Source of the DNA: an uncultured Rhodospirillaceae bacterium
GTDB lineage: Bacteria > Pseudomonadota > Alphaproteobacteria > Dongiales > Dongiaceae
Direction: 5' to 3'
NCBI GenBank assembly: GCA_902826565.1
Contig: CADEFF010000011.1
Coordinates: 2,375 to 66,374, forward strand
Length of the DNA stretch: 64,000 bases
Numbering within the stretch: position 1 is the first letter of the stretch; each line of letters begins with the position of its first letter. Positions 49,635 to 58,839 of the stretch are shown here, in pieces. The notes beneath the pieces are model-generated. The model saw only the letters and a list, made by a program, of their open reading frames with translations. It had not been told where the DNA came from and searched no databases. The translations under genes and the position numbers were made by a program.

Positions 49635-50924
49635 ATGAGCGAAGCCGCGAAGGTGATTCCGCTGGGCAACGAGACGAAGCGGGTGGTCAAGGACCTCTAC
49701 GAGATCGGCGAGATCCCGCCTTTGGGTCATGTGCCGTCGAAGATGCAGGCCTGGTGCATCCGGCGCGAGCGCCATGGCGAGCCCGAGCAGGCGATGCAGG
49801 TCGAGGTGGTGCCGACGCCGGCGATCGACCCCTATCAGGTGCTCGTGATGGTGATGGCGGCGGGCGTCAACTACAACGGCGTCTGGGCCGGGCTCGGCCG
49901 CCCGATCTCGCCCTTCGACGTGCACAAGGCGCCCTTCCATATCGCGGGTTCCGACGCCTCGGGCATCGTCTGGGCGGTCGGCGACAAGGTGAAGCGCTGG
50001 AAGATCGGCGACGAGGTCATCATCCATTGCAACCAGACCGACGGCGACGACGAGGAATGCAACGGCGGCGACCCGATGTTCTCGCCCTCGCAGCGCATCT
50101 GGGGCTATGAGACGCCGGACGGCTCCTTCGCCCAGTTCACCGCGGTGCAGGCGCAGCAGCTCATGCCGCGGCCGCGCCATCTGACCTGGGAGGAGAGCGG
50201 CTGCTACACCCTCACCCTCGCCACCTCCTATCGCATGCTGTTCGGCCATCGCCCGCATATCCTGCGGCCGGGCCATAATGTGCTGGTCTGGGGCGCCTCC
50301 GGCGGCATCGGCTCGATGGCGGTGCAGCTCATCGCGACGGCGGGCGCCAACGCGATCGGCGTGATCTCCGACGATTCCAAGCGCGACTTCGTCATGCAGC
50401 TCGGCGCCAAGGGCGTCATCAACCGCAACGGCTTCGATTGCTGGGGCCCGCTGCCCGACGTGGACGACGTCAAGGGCTATGCCGACTACATGAAAAAATG
50501 CCGCGAGTTCGGCAAGGCGATCTGGGAGATCACCGGCAAGGGCAACGACGTCGATTTCGTCTTCGAGCATCCGGGCGAGCAGACCTTCCCGGTCTCCTGC
50601 TTCGTGGTGAAGCGCGGCGGCATGGTGGTGTTCTGCGCCGGCACCACCGGCTACAACCTGACCTTCGATGCGCGCTTCGTCTGGATGCGGCAGAAGCGCA
50701 TCCAGGGCAGCCATTTCGCCAACCTCCTGCAGGCGAGCCAGGCGAACCAGCTCGTGATCGAGCGGCGCATCGACCCCTGCATGTCGGAGGTGTTCTCCTG
50801 GAACGACATCCCGCGCGCCCACACCAAGATGTGGAAGAACCAGCACAAGCCCGGCAACATGGCCGTGCTGGTGCAGGCGAAGCGCCCCGGCATGCGCACC
50901 CTCGAGGAGGCGGTCGAGGGGTGA
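49635..50924 (+). CDS. ccr: Crotonyl-CoA carboxylase/reductase
   Basis: This 429-residue medium-chain dehydrogenase/reductase reduces and carboxylates crotonyl-CoA to (2S)-ethylmalonyl-CoA with NADPH and CO2. The NADPH motif is VWGASGGIGSMAVQL. The characteristic blocks VNYNGVWAGLGRPISPF, HIAGSDASGIVW, FSPSQRIWGYETPDGSFA and HPGEQTFPVSCFVVKRGG are those of Ccr and differ from simple enoyl reductases. It commits the cell to the ethylmalonyl-CoA pathway for acetyl-CoA assimilation. The gene has its own AT-rich promoter region, and mcd follows it after a 226-base gap. Confidence 0.95.
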   Translation: MSEAAKVIPLGNETKRVVKDLYEIGEIPPLGHVPSKMQAWCIRRERHGEPEQAMQVEVVPTPAIDPYQVLVMVMAAGVNYNGVWAGLGRPISPFDVHKAPFHIAGSDASGIVWAVGDKVKRWKIGDEVIIHCNQTDGDDEECNGGDPMFSPSQRIWGYETPDGSFAQFTAVQAQQLMPRPRHLTWEESGCYTLTLATSYRMLFGHRPHILRPGHNVLVWGASGGIGSMAVQLIATAGANAIGVISDDSKRDFVMQLGAKGVINRNGFDCWGPLPDVDDVKGYADYMKKCREFGKAIWEITGKGNDVDFVFEHPGEQTFPVSCFVVKRGGMVVFCAGTTGYNLTFDARFVWMRQKRIQGSHFANLLQASQANQLVIERRIDPCMSEVFSWNDIPRAHTKMWKNQHKPGNMAVLVQAKRPGMRTLEEAVEG

Positions 50925-50955
50925 CGGCCACGCGCCGAGCCGGCTTCGTTTCCTT

Positions 50956-51000
50956 CTCGTCACCCTCGGGCTCGTCACCCTCGGGCACTTGACCCGAGGG
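50956..51000. repeat. Tandem 15-mers and a palindrome between ccr and mcd
   Basis: CTCGTCACCCTCGGG is repeated exactly head to tail at 50956-50970 and 50971-50985. The end of the second copy forms an inverted repeat with CCCGAGGG (50993-51000) through ACTTGA. The latter unit resembles dispersed alphaproteobacterial palindromes. It could act as an attenuator between ccr and mcd, but there is no T-run. Confidence 0.6.
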
Positions 51001-51150
51001 TCCATCCCGCCGATGACTCGGATGCCCGTGGCGGTGGCCCGGGTGTGTCATTGCGATGGATGCCCGGGTCGCGCCCGCGCATGACGGCGGAGCCCGATGC
51101 GTCGTTCTTCGACGCCGTCGGGGCGGGATTTCCAGGGATCGGAGCTGTCC

Positions 51151-52830
51151 ATGCTGAATGCGACCAAGGGCGAAACCGACGGCGGCGCGCTTCTCCTGCC
51201 CGAGCTCCTGCGCGAGGCGCGGGCGGCGCTGGCTGCGGCCGATCGGCTGGTCGAGGAGGCGCAGCGCGCGGTCGCCGCGCAGATCGCGCCGGGCGGGCGG
51301 GTCGATCCCGCGGCGCTCGATCGCGCGCAGTTCGCGGCCCACGGCTTCGCCTGGTACTCGACTTATGCGGCGGCGCTGCGCCAGCTCCTCGCCTGGGCCG
51401 AAAAGCTCGAGGGCTCGGGGCGTTTCGGCGAGCGCGAGCGGCTGATGCTGCAGATCGGCTTCGGCGAATATCTGGCGCAGCTCGCGGGCGGGCTGCCGAT
51501 GTCGCAGGGCGAGATGGTGCGCCCGGCCGATCTCGGCATCGCCGATGTGGCGCGCGGGCTCGCCGGCGAGCCCGCGGTCGAGGCGCTGGTGGCGGCGAGC
51601 GGCGCCGCGCCGCGCGAACGTCTCGCCGCGCTCATCGCCGACCATGATTTCGGCGAAGGCGCGCTCGACGACGAGACGCTCGAAATGACGCGCACCCAGT
51701 TCCGCCGCTTCGCCGAGGACCATCGCGAGGACGCGCAGCGCTGGCACCTGAAGGACGAGCTCATTCCGATGTCCGTCGTCGAGGAGCTGGCGGGGCTCGG
51801 CATCTTCGGCCTCACCGTGCCGGAGGCCTTCGGCGGGCTGGGCCTGGGCAAGCTCGCCATGTGCATCGTGACGGAGGAGCTGGCGCGCGGCTATATCGGC
51901 CTCGGCTCGCTCGGCACCCGCTCCGAGATCGCGGCCGAGCTGATCCGGCTCGGCGGCACACCGCAGCAGAAATCATACTGGCTGCCGAAGCTCGCCTCGG
52001 GCGAGATCCTGCCGACCGCCGTCTTCACCGAGCCCGGCACCGGCTCCGACCTGGGATCGCTCCGCACCCGCGCGGTGCGCGACGGCGCGCTCTATCGCGT
52101 GACCGGCAACAAGACCTGGATCACCCATGCGGCGCGCTCCGACCTGATGACCCTGCTCGCGCGCACCGACCCGGGCAGCGGCGACTGGCGCGGGCTTTCC
52201 ATGTTCCTCGCCGAGAAGCCGCGCGGCACCGACGCCGATCCCTTCCCGGCCGAGGGCATGACCGGCGGCGAGATCCCCGTGCTGGGCTATCGCGGCATGA
52301 AGGAATATGAGCTCGCCTTCGACGGCTTCGCGGTCGAGGCCGGAAACCTGCTCGGCGGCGTCGAGGGCCAGGGCTTCAAGCAGCTCATGGCGACCTTCGA
52401 ATCGGCGCGCATCCAGACTGCGGCCCGCGCGGTCGGCGTCGCGCAATCGGCGCTTGAGCTCGGGCTCGACTATGCCAAGGGCCGGGTGCAGTTCGGCCGG
52501 CCGATCGCCGAGTTCCCGCGCGTGGCGGTGAAGCTCGCCTGGATGGCGGTCGAGACCATGATGGCGCGCCAGCTCACCTGGTTCGCGGCGCGGCAGAAGG
52601 ACGGCGACCGGCGCTGCGACATCGAGGCCGGCATGGCGAAGCTGCTGGCGGCGCGCATCGCCTGGGCCAATGCCGACAACGCGCTCCAGGTGCATGGCGG
52701 CAACGGCTATGCGCAGGAATATGCGATCAGCCGGGTGCTCTGCGACGCCCGCATCCTCAACATCTTCGAGGGCGCCGCCGAGATCCAGGCGCAGGTGATC
52801 GCGCGCGGGCTGCTGAGCGGGCGGAACTAG
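51151..52830 (+). CDS. mcd: (2S)-Methylsuccinyl-CoA dehydrogenase
   Basis: This 559-residue acyl-CoA dehydrogenase has an extra N-terminal domain of about 160 residues before the usual fold, which is the hallmark of Mcd. The catalytic part shows FTEPGTGSDLGSLRTRAV, NKTWITHAARSDLM, AKGRVQFGRPIAEFPRV and HGGNGYAQEYAISRVLCDARILNIFEGAAEIQ (given in pieces), with Glu retained in the base motif. It oxidises (2S)-methylsuccinyl-CoA to mesaconyl-C1-CoA and would pass electrons to the ETF encoded at 53973-55660. I chose the ATG at 51151, preceded by a GGGATCGGAG site. It follows ccr on the same strand. Confidence 0.92.
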   Translation: MLNATKGETDGGALLLPELLREARAALAAADRLVEEAQRAVAAQIAPGGRVDPAALDRAQFAAHGFAWYSTYAAALRQLLAWAEKLEGSGRFGERERLMLQIGFGEYLAQLAGGLPMSQGEMVRPADLGIADVARGLAGEPAVEALVAASGAAPRERLAALIADHDFGEGALDDETLEMTRTQFRRFAEDHREDAQRWHLKDELIPMSVVEELAGLGIFGLTVPEAFGGLGLGKLAMCIVTEELARGYIGLGSLGTRSEIAAELIRLGGTPQQKSYWLPKLASGEILPTAVFTEPGTGSDLGSLRTRAVRDGALYRVTGNKTWITHAARSDLMTLLARTDPGSGDWRGLSMFLAEKPRGTDADPFPAEGMTGGEIPVLGYRGMKEYELAFDGFAVEAGNLLGGVEGQGFKQLMATFESARIQTAARAVGVAQSALELGLDYAKGRVQFGRPIAEFPRVAVKLAWMAVETMMARQLTWFAARQKDGDRRCDIEAGMAKLLAARIAWANADNALQVHGGNGYAQEYAISRVLCDARILNIFEGAAEIQAQVIARGLLSGRN

Positions 52831-52947
52831 GACACGCGTCTTCCCCTCCCTCACGGCCGGAGGGGGACCGTCCGACCGGTTGCGGGCGTCGGGTGCGCCT
52901 CGGCAGATCCCCTCGCCGCCGACAGCCTCCCGCGCTATATCTAACGG

Positions 52948-53145
52948 ATGAGCAACTTCCTCTTCGTGCTGCTGGTCATCGCCATGATCGGGACGCTGGG
53001 CGTCCTCTTCTTCGGCCTGTTCTCGATGGCGCGCGGCGGCGAGTTCAACAAGCGCAACGCCAACAAGCTGATGCGGCTGCGCGTTCTCATGCAGTTCATC
53101 GCGGTCGTGCTGTTCGTGCTGTTCATCTTCGCGATGCGGCACTGA
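52948..53145 (+). CDS. HIG1-like twin-transmembrane protein
   Basis: This 65-residue protein has two hydrophobic helices (about 4-24 and 45-62) with a charged link (RGGEFNKRNANKLMRLR). This matches the short HIG1-domain proteins of alphaproteobacteria, relatives of mitochondrial factors that associate with cytochrome oxidase. I have seen the gene repeatedly next to the PduO-type cobalamin adenosyltransferase gene, as here. No direct link between the two functions is known. The start ATG and length fit the family. Confidence 0.75.
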   Translation: MSNFLFVLLVIAMIGTLGVLFFGLFSMARGGEFNKRNANKLMRLRVLMQFIAVVLFVLFIFAMRH

Positions 53146-53192
53146 GCCGGCGGGCGCGGCAAGCGGCAGCAGCGGAAGATCGACGGAGACTC

Positions 53193-53756
53193 ATGGTCAA
53201 GCTCACGCGCATCTATACGAGAGGCGGCGACAAGGGGAAGACCTCGCTCGGCGACGGGGCGCGCGTTGCGAAGCACGATCCGCGCGTCGCCGCCTATGGC
53301 ACGATCGACGAGGCCAATGCCGCCATCGGCGTGGCGAAGCTCCACGCCAAGGGCAAGGCCGCCGCCATGCTGTCGCGGATCCAGAACGACCTCTTCGATC
53401 TCGGCGCCGATCTCTGCCGGCCGGAGGACAGGAAGGACGGCGGCGGCGCGCTTCGCGTCGTCGCCTCTCAGACCCGGCGGCTCGAGCAGGAGATCGACGC
53501 GATGAATGCGGAGATGAAGCCGCTGACGAGCTTCATCCTGCCGGGCGGCGGCGCGGCTTCGGCGCATCTCCATCTCGCCCGCACCATCGTGCGCCGCGCC
53601 GAGCGCGAGATGACGGCGCTCGCCGAGCGCGGGCCGGTCAATCCGGAGGCGATCCGCTACGTCAATCGCCTCTCCGACCATCTCTTCGTGCTGGCGCGCC
53701 ACCTCAACAGGAAGGGCCGGGGCGACCCGCTCTGGCAGCCCGGCGCGACGCGCTGA
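53193..53756 (+). CDS. Cob(I)alamin adenosyltransferase, PduO type
   Basis: This 187-residue enzyme makes adenosylcobalamin from cob(I)alamin and ATP. The ATP-binding N terminus reads IYTRGGDKGKTSLGDG, and GTIDEANAAIG, HLARTIVRRAERE and YVNRLSDHLFVLAR complete the family pattern. A likely use of its product is the Ecm mutase encoded at 41614. GGAGAC lies just upstream of the ATG. No cobalamin riboswitch is visible upstream. Confidence 0.93.
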   Translation: MVKLTRIYTRGGDKGKTSLGDGARVAKHDPRVAAYGTIDEANAAIGVAKLHAKGKAAAMLSRIQNDLFDLGADLCRPEDRKDGGGALRVVASQTRRLEQEIDAMNAEMKPLTSFILPGGGAASAHLHLARTIVRRAEREMTALAERGPVNPEAIRYVNRLSDHLFVLARHLNRKGRGDPLWQPGATR

Positions 53757-53862
53757 GGGCAGGTACGCCGCCCGCGCAACAGCCGGAAAGGATGCGGAGA
53801 ATCGCCGTCCCTCCGCTCTGTTGCAGCGCGGTCAAAGCGACAGATTCTTGCGTCCCGCGGCG

Positions 53863-53891
53863 TTGACACGCTTTGGTCATGTCCTTATTGT
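53863..53891 (+). promoter_or_regulatory. Sigma-70-type promoter of etfBA
   Basis: TTGACA (53863-53868) and TATTGT (53886-53891) are separated by 17 bases, the ideal spacing. They lie about 80 bases before the etfB start in a 216-base gap after the adenosyltransferase gene. This is the best canonical promoter in the window. Confidence 0.7.
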
Positions 53892-53972
53892 GCGCTGCGA
53901 TATAGCGGCGGGGTCTGCAGCTAAGGGGCGCTGCGGCCAGCATTTTTCGGCAATCCGGAGCCTGTTCCAGAA

Positions 53973-54722
53973 ATGAAGGTACTGGTCGCGGTCAAGCGCG
54001 TGATCGACGCCAACGTCAAGGTGCGCGTGAAGACGGATGGCAGCGGCGTCGAGACGGCCAACGTGAAGATGGCCATGAATCCCTTCTGCGAAATCGCCGT
54101 CGAAGAGGCGGTGCGGATGAAGGAAGCCGGGGTGGCGACCGAGATCGTCGCAGTCTCCTGCGGCGGCGCATCCTGCGCCGAGACGCTGCGCACCGCGCTC
54201 GCCATGGGCGCCGACCGCGGCATCCATGTGCAGACCGATCTCGCGCTGCAGCCGCTCGGCGTCGCCAAGCTGCTGAAGGCGGTGATCGAGAAGGAGCAGC
54301 CGAAGCTCGTCATCACCGGCAAGCAGGCGATCGACGACGATTCGAACCAGACCGGCCAGATGGTCGCGGGCCTGCTCGGCTGGGCGCAGGGCACCTTCGC
54401 CTCGAAGCTCACCGTCGAGGGCGAGCAGCTCCGCGCGAAGCGCGAGGTCGATGGCGGCCTCGAGACCGTGCTGCTGAAGCTGCCGGCCGTGGTGACGACC
54501 GACCTCCGCCTCAACGAGCCGCGCTACGCGTCGCTCCCCAATATCATGAAGGCGAAGAAGAAGCCGATCGAGGCGCTGACGCCGGACGCGCTCGGCGTCG
54601 ATCCGACGCCGCGGCTCACGGTGCTGAAAGTGATCGAGCCGCCGAAGCGCAAGTCCGGAACCAAGGTGAAGACCGTCGCCGAGCTCGTCGAGAAGCTCCG
54701 CAACGAGGCGAAGGTGATCTGA
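53973..54722 (+). CDS. etfB: Electron transfer flavoprotein subunit beta
   Basis: This 249-residue ETF beta subunit binds AMP and docks acyl-CoA dehydrogenases. It begins [20 protein letters not shown], with [19 protein letters not shown] and the recognition-loop region [18 protein letters not shown]. Together with EtfA it carries electrons from several dehydrogenases (the two in the first cluster, and Mcd) to ETF-ubiquinone oxidoreductase, which is encoded elsewhere. etfA starts three bases after the stop. Confidence 0.95.
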   Translation: MKVLVAVKRVIDANVKVRVKTDGSGVETANVKMAMNPFCEIAVEEAVRMKEAGVATEIVAVSCGGASCAETLRTALAMGADRGIHVQTDLALQPLGVAKLLKAVIEKEQPKLVITGKQAIDDDSNQTGQMVAGLLGWAQGTFASKLTVEGEQLRAKREVDGGLETVLLKLPAVVTTDLRLNEPRYASLPNIMKAKKKPIEALTPDALGVDPTPRLTVLKVIEPPKRKSGTKVKTVAELVEKLRNEAKVI

Positions 54723-54724
54723 TC

Positions 54725-55660
54725 ATGGCAATCCTGGTCCTGGCCGAGCACGACAACCAGATGGTCCGCGAGGGCACCCTCCACGCCGTCACCGCCGCGC
54801 AGAAGATCGGCGGCGACATCCATCTCCTGGTCGCGGGCCAGGGCTGCAAGGCGGCCGCCGATTCCGCGGCCCAGATCGCCGGCGTCGCCAAGGCGATCCT
54901 GGTCGAGGACGCGGCCTATGCGAACGGCCTCGCCGAGAACCTGGCGCAGCTCCTCGTCTCGCTGGCACCCGGCTACAGCCACCTGCTGGCGACCGCCACC
55001 AGCTACGGCAAGAGCGTGATGCCGCGCACCGCGGCCCTCCTCGACGTGGCGCAAGTCTCCGAGATCGTCTCCGTCGAATCGCCCGACACCTTCGTCCGCC
55101 CGATCTACGCCGGCAACGCGCTCGCGACCGTGCAGTCGCCGGACAAGATCAAGGTGGTGACGGTGCGCGCCACCGGCTTCGACGCCGCCGCCCGCACGGG
55201 CGGGGCCGGCGCGGTCGAGACGGCGCCCTCGGCCGGCGACACCGGCCTTTCGAGCTATGTCGGCTCGGAGCTTTCCAAGTCGGAGCGGCCGGAGCTCACC
55301 TCGGCGCGGATCGTCATCTCCGGCGGCCGCGGCATGCAGTCGGGCGACAATTTCAAGCTGCTCGAGGCGGTCGCGGACAAGCTCAACGCCGCGGTCGGCG
55401 CATCGCGCGCCGCGGTCGATGCGGGCTATGTGCCGAACGAGTATCAGGTCGGGCAGACCGGTAAGATCGTGGCGCCCGACCTCTATATCGCCGTCGGCAT
55501 CTCCGGCGCGATCCAGCATCTCGCCGGCATGAAGGACAGCAAGGTCATCGTCGCCATCAACAAGGACGAGGACGCGCCGATCTTCCAGGTCGCGGATTAC
55601 GGGCTGGTGGCCGACCTGTTTCAGGCCATGCCGGAGCTCGTCGCCGAGCTCGGCAAATAG
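54725..55660 (+). CDS. etfA: Electron transfer flavoprotein subunit alpha
   Basis: This 311-residue FAD-binding ETF alpha subunit has a C-terminal FAD domain, with [35 protein letters not shown] and [21 protein letters not shown]. The N-terminal domain pairs with EtfB. It is co-transcribed with etfB and followed by the 3-hydroxybutyryl-CoA dehydrogenase gene after 51 bases, a common alphaproteobacterial order. Confidence 0.95.
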   Translation: MAILVLAEHDNQMVREGTLHAVTAAQKIGGDIHLLVAGQGCKAAADSAAQIAGVAKAILVEDAAYANGLAENLAQLLVSLAPGYSHLLATATSYGKSVMPRTAALLDVAQVSEIVSVESPDTFVRPIYAGNALATVQSPDKIKVVTVRATGFDAAARTGGAGAVETAPSAGDTGLSSYVGSELSKSERPELTSARIVISGGRGMQSGDNFKLLEAVADKLNAAVGASRAAVDAGYVPNEYQVGQTGKIVAPDLYIAVGISGAIQHLAGMKDSKVIVAINKDEDAPIFQVADYGLVADLFQAMPELVAELGK

Positions 55661-55711
55661 CGTACCGGCGGAACCGGCCGCTTCAGCAAGGTTCCGCCAG
55701 GGAGGGCATTC

Positions 55712-56584
55712 ATGATCAAGCGCATCGGCATCATCGGCGCGGGCCAGATGGGCAACGGCATCGCCCATGTCTGCGCGATCAACGGCTATGAGGTGGTGCT
55801 GGCCGATGTGAGCCAGCCGCAGCTCGACAAGGCGCGCGACGTCATCGACCGGAACATGACGCGGCAGGTGAAGCGCAAGCTCATCACCGAGGCGGACAAG
55901 AAGGCGGCGCTCGGCCGCATCACGACGGCGGTCGGGTTCGGCGCCTTCGACGATTGCGACCTGGTGATCGAGGCGGCGACCGAGAACGAGGAGGTCAAGC
56001 GCGCGATCCTCAAGGAGCTTTGCCCGGTCCTGAAGCCGGATGCGCTGATCGCCACCAACACCTCCTCGATCTCGATCACGCGGCTCGCGGCGGTCACCGA
56101 CCGGCCGTCGAAGTTCATGGGCATGCATTTCATGAACCCGGTGCCGCTGATGAAGCTCGTCGAGCTCATTCGCGGCCTCGCGACCGACGAGGCGACCTAC
56201 CATACGATCAAGGAGCTCGCCGAGAAGCTCGGCAAGACGGCGGCTTCGGCGGAGGACTTCCCCGCCTTCATCGTCAACCGCATCCTGCTGCCGATGATCA
56301 ACGAGGCGGTCTACACGCTCTATGAGGGCGTCGGCTCGGTCGAATCGATCGACACCGCCATGAAGCTCGGCGCCAACCACCCGATGGGGCCGCTCGAGCT
56401 CGCCGACTTCATCGGGCTCGATACCTGCCTCGCGGTCATGCAGGTGCTCTATGACGGGCTCGCCGACAGCAAATACCGGCCCTGCCCGCTGCTGGTGAAA
56501 TATGTCGAGGCCGGCTGGGTCGGCAAGAAATCCGGCCGCGGCTTCTACGACTACAGCACCGAGAAGCCGACCCCCACGCGCTGA
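55712..56584 (+). CDS. 3-Hydroxybutyryl-CoA dehydrogenase
   Basis: This 290-residue NAD(P)-dependent dehydrogenase has the Rossmann motif IGAGQMGNGIAHV. Catalytic-region blocks are ATNTSSISITRLA and HFMNPVPLMKLVE (with the active-site His), and FIVNRILLPMINEA follows. The C-terminal helical domain contains GANHPMGPLELADFIGLD. It interconverts acetoacetyl-CoA and (S)-3-hydroxybutyryl-CoA and could help form crotonyl-CoA for Ccr. GGGAGGG lies before the ATG. It is downstream of etfBA. Confidence 0.93.
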   Translation: MIKRIGIIGAGQMGNGIAHVCAINGYEVVLADVSQPQLDKARDVIDRNMTRQVKRKLITEADKKAALGRITTAVGFGAFDDCDLVIEAATENEEVKRAILKELCPVLKPDALIATNTSSISITRLAAVTDRPSKFMGMHFMNPVPLMKLVELIRGLATDEATYHTIKELAEKLGKTAASAEDFPAFIVNRILLPMINEAVYTLYEGVGSVESIDTAMKLGANHPMGPLELADFIGLDTCLAVMQVLYDGLADSKYRPCPLLVKYVEAGWVGKKSGRGFYDYSTEKPTPTR

Positions 56585-56614
56585 GCGCGCCGACCGCCAT
56601 GCGGCCGAGGCGCG

Positions 56615-57223
56615 TCAGGTGGGGCTGGTGATGCCCGCGCCGTCCCGCTCCATGTAATAGCGGATCAGCGCCTTCGCCTCGGGCGAATCCCATTCCGCCG
56701 GCCCAACCAGCGCGCCGAGCGCCCGGCCGTCGCGATCGACCAGCACCGTGGTCGGAAGCGCCGTCAGCTTCAGCGCGTCGGCGAACTCGCCGGTCGGATC
56801 GAGATAGGTCGCGAGGTTCTCGAGCCCCAGCATGCTGTAGAACCGGTCAACCTCCGGGAGCCCGCCTTCGTCGACCGAGACGGCGACCACCTGGAAATCC
56901 TCGCCGCCCATCTCGCCCTCGAGCCGGTCGAGCGAGGGCATCTCCTCCTTGCAGGGGCCGCACCAGGTCGCCCAGAAATTGACCAGCAGCACCCGTCCCT
57001 CGAAATCGCCGAGCGTCACCGCGCGCTCCTCGCCGTCGACGAAGCCCGCCTGCTCTATTGGCCGCGGCGGGTCGAACGGGGTAAAGTTCGCGACCGAGCC
57101 GGCGAGGGGCGGCCGGGCGCCGCCGGACGCCGCAAGCTGCGGCTCGTCGAGGGCGAGCCAAGCCACGAGGCCGAGCGCGGCCGCGGCGGCCAACGCAAGC
57201 AATCCCGCGAATTTCAACGTCAT
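56615..57223 (-). CDS. TlpA-family thiol:disulfide oxidoreductase
   Basis: This 202-residue thioredoxin-fold protein has an N-terminal membrane anchor (about 5-25), so it faces the periplasm. The redox motif is [15 protein letters not shown], and the cis-proline region is [11 protein letters not shown]. TlpA proteins reduce cytochrome c or cytochrome oxidase maturation partners. Its start lies only 21 bases from the argH start on the other strand, so the two divergent promoters must overlap the coding starts. It is convergent with the 3-hydroxybutyryl-CoA dehydrogenase gene. Confidence 0.9.
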   Translation of the reverse strand: MTLKFAGLLALAAAAALGLVAWLALDEPQLAASGGARPPLAGSVANFTPFDPPRPIEQAGFVDGEERAVTLGDFEGRVLLVNFWATWCGPCKEEMPSLDRLEGEMGGEDFQVVAVSVDEGGLPEVDRFYSMLGLENLATYLDPTGEFADALKLTALPTTVLVDRDGRALGALVGPAEWDSPEAKALIRYYMERDGAGITSPT

Positions 57224-57244
57224 GACCTCACCCGGCGATCACGC

Positions 57245-58672
57245 ATGACCGACAAGACCCGCGACGGCCCGAAGACGGAAGCTGCGAAGCCGGCCGCCAA
57301 CCGCATGTGGGGCGGGCGCTTCGCCGGCGGCCATGCCGAGATCATGGAGCGCATCAACGCCTCCATCGACGTCGATCGCCGGCTGTTCGCCGAGGATATC
57401 GAAGGCTCGATCGCGCATGCCGCCATGCTGGTGCGCCAGGGGATCATCCGTCAAGAAGACGGCGACACCATCCGCCGGGGGCTGGAGCAGATCCGCGACG
57501 AGATCGAGCGCGGCGACTTCGCATTCTCCCGCTCGCTCGAGGACATCCACATGAACGTCGAGGCGCGGCTCGCCGCGCTGATCGGCGCGCCGGCGGGGCG
57601 TCTCCACACGGCGCGTTCGCGCAACGACCAGATCGCGACCGATTTCAAGCTCTGGGTGCGCGGCGCGATCGACGCGCTCGGCGAAGGCTTGCGCGAACTT
57701 GTCGCAGGGCTGCTCGACCTCGCCGAGCCGCATGCCGGGACCGTCATGCCGGGCTATACCCACCTGCAGCCGGCGCAGCCCGTCACCTTCGGCCATCATC
57801 TGATGGCCTATGTCGAGATGTTCGAGCGCGACCGCGGCCGCCTCGCCGACGCGCGGAAGCGGCTCAACGAATCCCCGCTCGGCGCGGCGGCGCTCGCCGG
57901 CACCTCCTTCCCGATCGACCGCGAGGCGACGGCGACGGCGCTCGGATTCGACCGGCCGGCCGCGAACTCGATGGACGCGGTCGCCGACCGCGATTTCGCG
58001 CTCGAATATCTCGCGGCCGGCGCCATCCTCGCCGTGCATCTCTCGCGCCTCGCCGAGGAGATCGTGCTCTGGACGAGCGACGGGTTCCGCTTCGTGCGGC
58101 TGTCCGACGCCTATTCGACCGGCAGCTCGATCATGCCGCAGAAGCGCAACCCGGATGCGGCCGAGCTGGTGCGCGGCAAGGCGGGACGCGCGCTGGGGGC
58201 GCTGCAGGCGCTGCTGGTGGTGATGAAGGGCCTCCCGCTCACCTACGGCAAGGACATGCAGGAGGACAAGGAGCTCACCTTCGAGGCGACCGACAGCCTG
58301 ATGCTTTCGGTCGCCGCCATGGCCGGCATGGTACGCGACATGACGCCCGACCCGGAAGCGATGCGGCGCGCCACCGCCAGCGGCCATTCGACCGCGACCG
58401 ACCTCGCCGACTGGCTGGTGCGCACGCTGAGCCTGCCGTTCCGGGAGGCGCACGAGATCACCGGCCGCATCGTGAAGCTGGCGGACGAGCGCGGATCGAG
58501 CCTCGCCGACCTGCCGCTCGCCGCCATGCAGGCGATCGAGCCGCGGGTGACCGACGCGGTCTTTGCGGTATTGTCCGTCGAACGGTCGGTCGCCAGCCGG
58601 ACCAGCTTCGGCGGCACCGCCCCCGACAATGTGCGCCGCGCGATCAAGGCGGCGCGGGAGCGATATCGATGA
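57245..58672 (+). CDS. argH: Argininosuccinate lyase
   Basis: This 475-residue enzyme cleaves argininosuccinate to arginine and fumarate. The superfamily signature [12 protein letters not shown] is at about 296-307, and other conserved blocks are [45 protein letters not shown] and [16 protein letters not shown]. The stop overlaps the lptM start by a few bases, and the order argH-lptM-lysA is shared with many proteobacteria. No regulatory element is obvious upstream. Confidence 0.95.
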   Translation: MTDKTRDGPKTEAAKPAANRMWGGRFAGGHAEIMERINASIDVDRRLFAEDIEGSIAHAAMLVRQGIIRQEDGDTIRRGLEQIRDEIERGDFAFSRSLEDIHMNVEARLAALIGAPAGRLHTARSRNDQIATDFKLWVRGAIDALGEGLRELVAGLLDLAEPHAGTVMPGYTHLQPAQPVTFGHHLMAYVEMFERDRGRLADARKRLNESPLGAAALAGTSFPIDREATATALGFDRPAANSMDAVADRDFALEYLAAGAILAVHLSRLAEEIVLWTSDGFRFVRLSDAYSTGSSIMPQKRNPDAAELVRGKAGRALGALQALLVVMKGLPLTYGKDMQEDKELTFEATDSLMLSVAAMAGMVRDMTPDPEAMRRATASGHSTATDLADWLVRTLSLPFREAHEITGRIVKLADERGSSLADLPLAAMQAIEPRVTDAVFAVLSVERSVASRTSFGGTAPDNVRRAIKAARERYR

Positions 58673-58839
58673 GCATCCAAACCACCGGTTTCGGCCGCCG
58701 GCTCCGGCCGCTGTTGGTCCTGACGCTGCTGCTGGCCGCGCTCGGCGTCTCCGCCTGCGGCAAGAAGGGGCCGCCGGAGCTTCCCGAGGGCCAGCACGAC
58801 CAGTATCCGCGGCAATACCCCAATCCGGACGAGCTATGA
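58669..58839 (+). CDS. lptM: LptM (YifL-like) small lipoprotein
   Basis: This 56-residue lipoprotein has a signal sequence and a lipobox ending in [14 protein letters not shown]. The short post-cysteine motif GKKGPP is the family's hallmark. LptM helps mature the lipopolysaccharide translocon component LptD. Its ATG overlaps the argH stop (ATGA), and its stop overlaps the lysA ATG (ATGAG at 58836-58840), so the three genes are tightly coupled. The small size makes this gene easy to miss. Confidence 0.9.
   Translation: MSIQTTGFGRRLRPLLVLTLLLAALGVSACGKKGPPELPEGQHDQYPRQYPNPDEL

Noticed and set aside
51980-53142. Leftward open frame across the mcd 3' end and the HIG1-like gene
   Set aside because: It is a shadow with biased composition; the rightward genes have clear families and start sites.
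53146-53192. Possible cobalamin riboswitch before the adenosyltransferase gene
   Set aside because: The gap is only 47 bases, far too short, and no B12-box-like sequence is present there or upstream of ecm.
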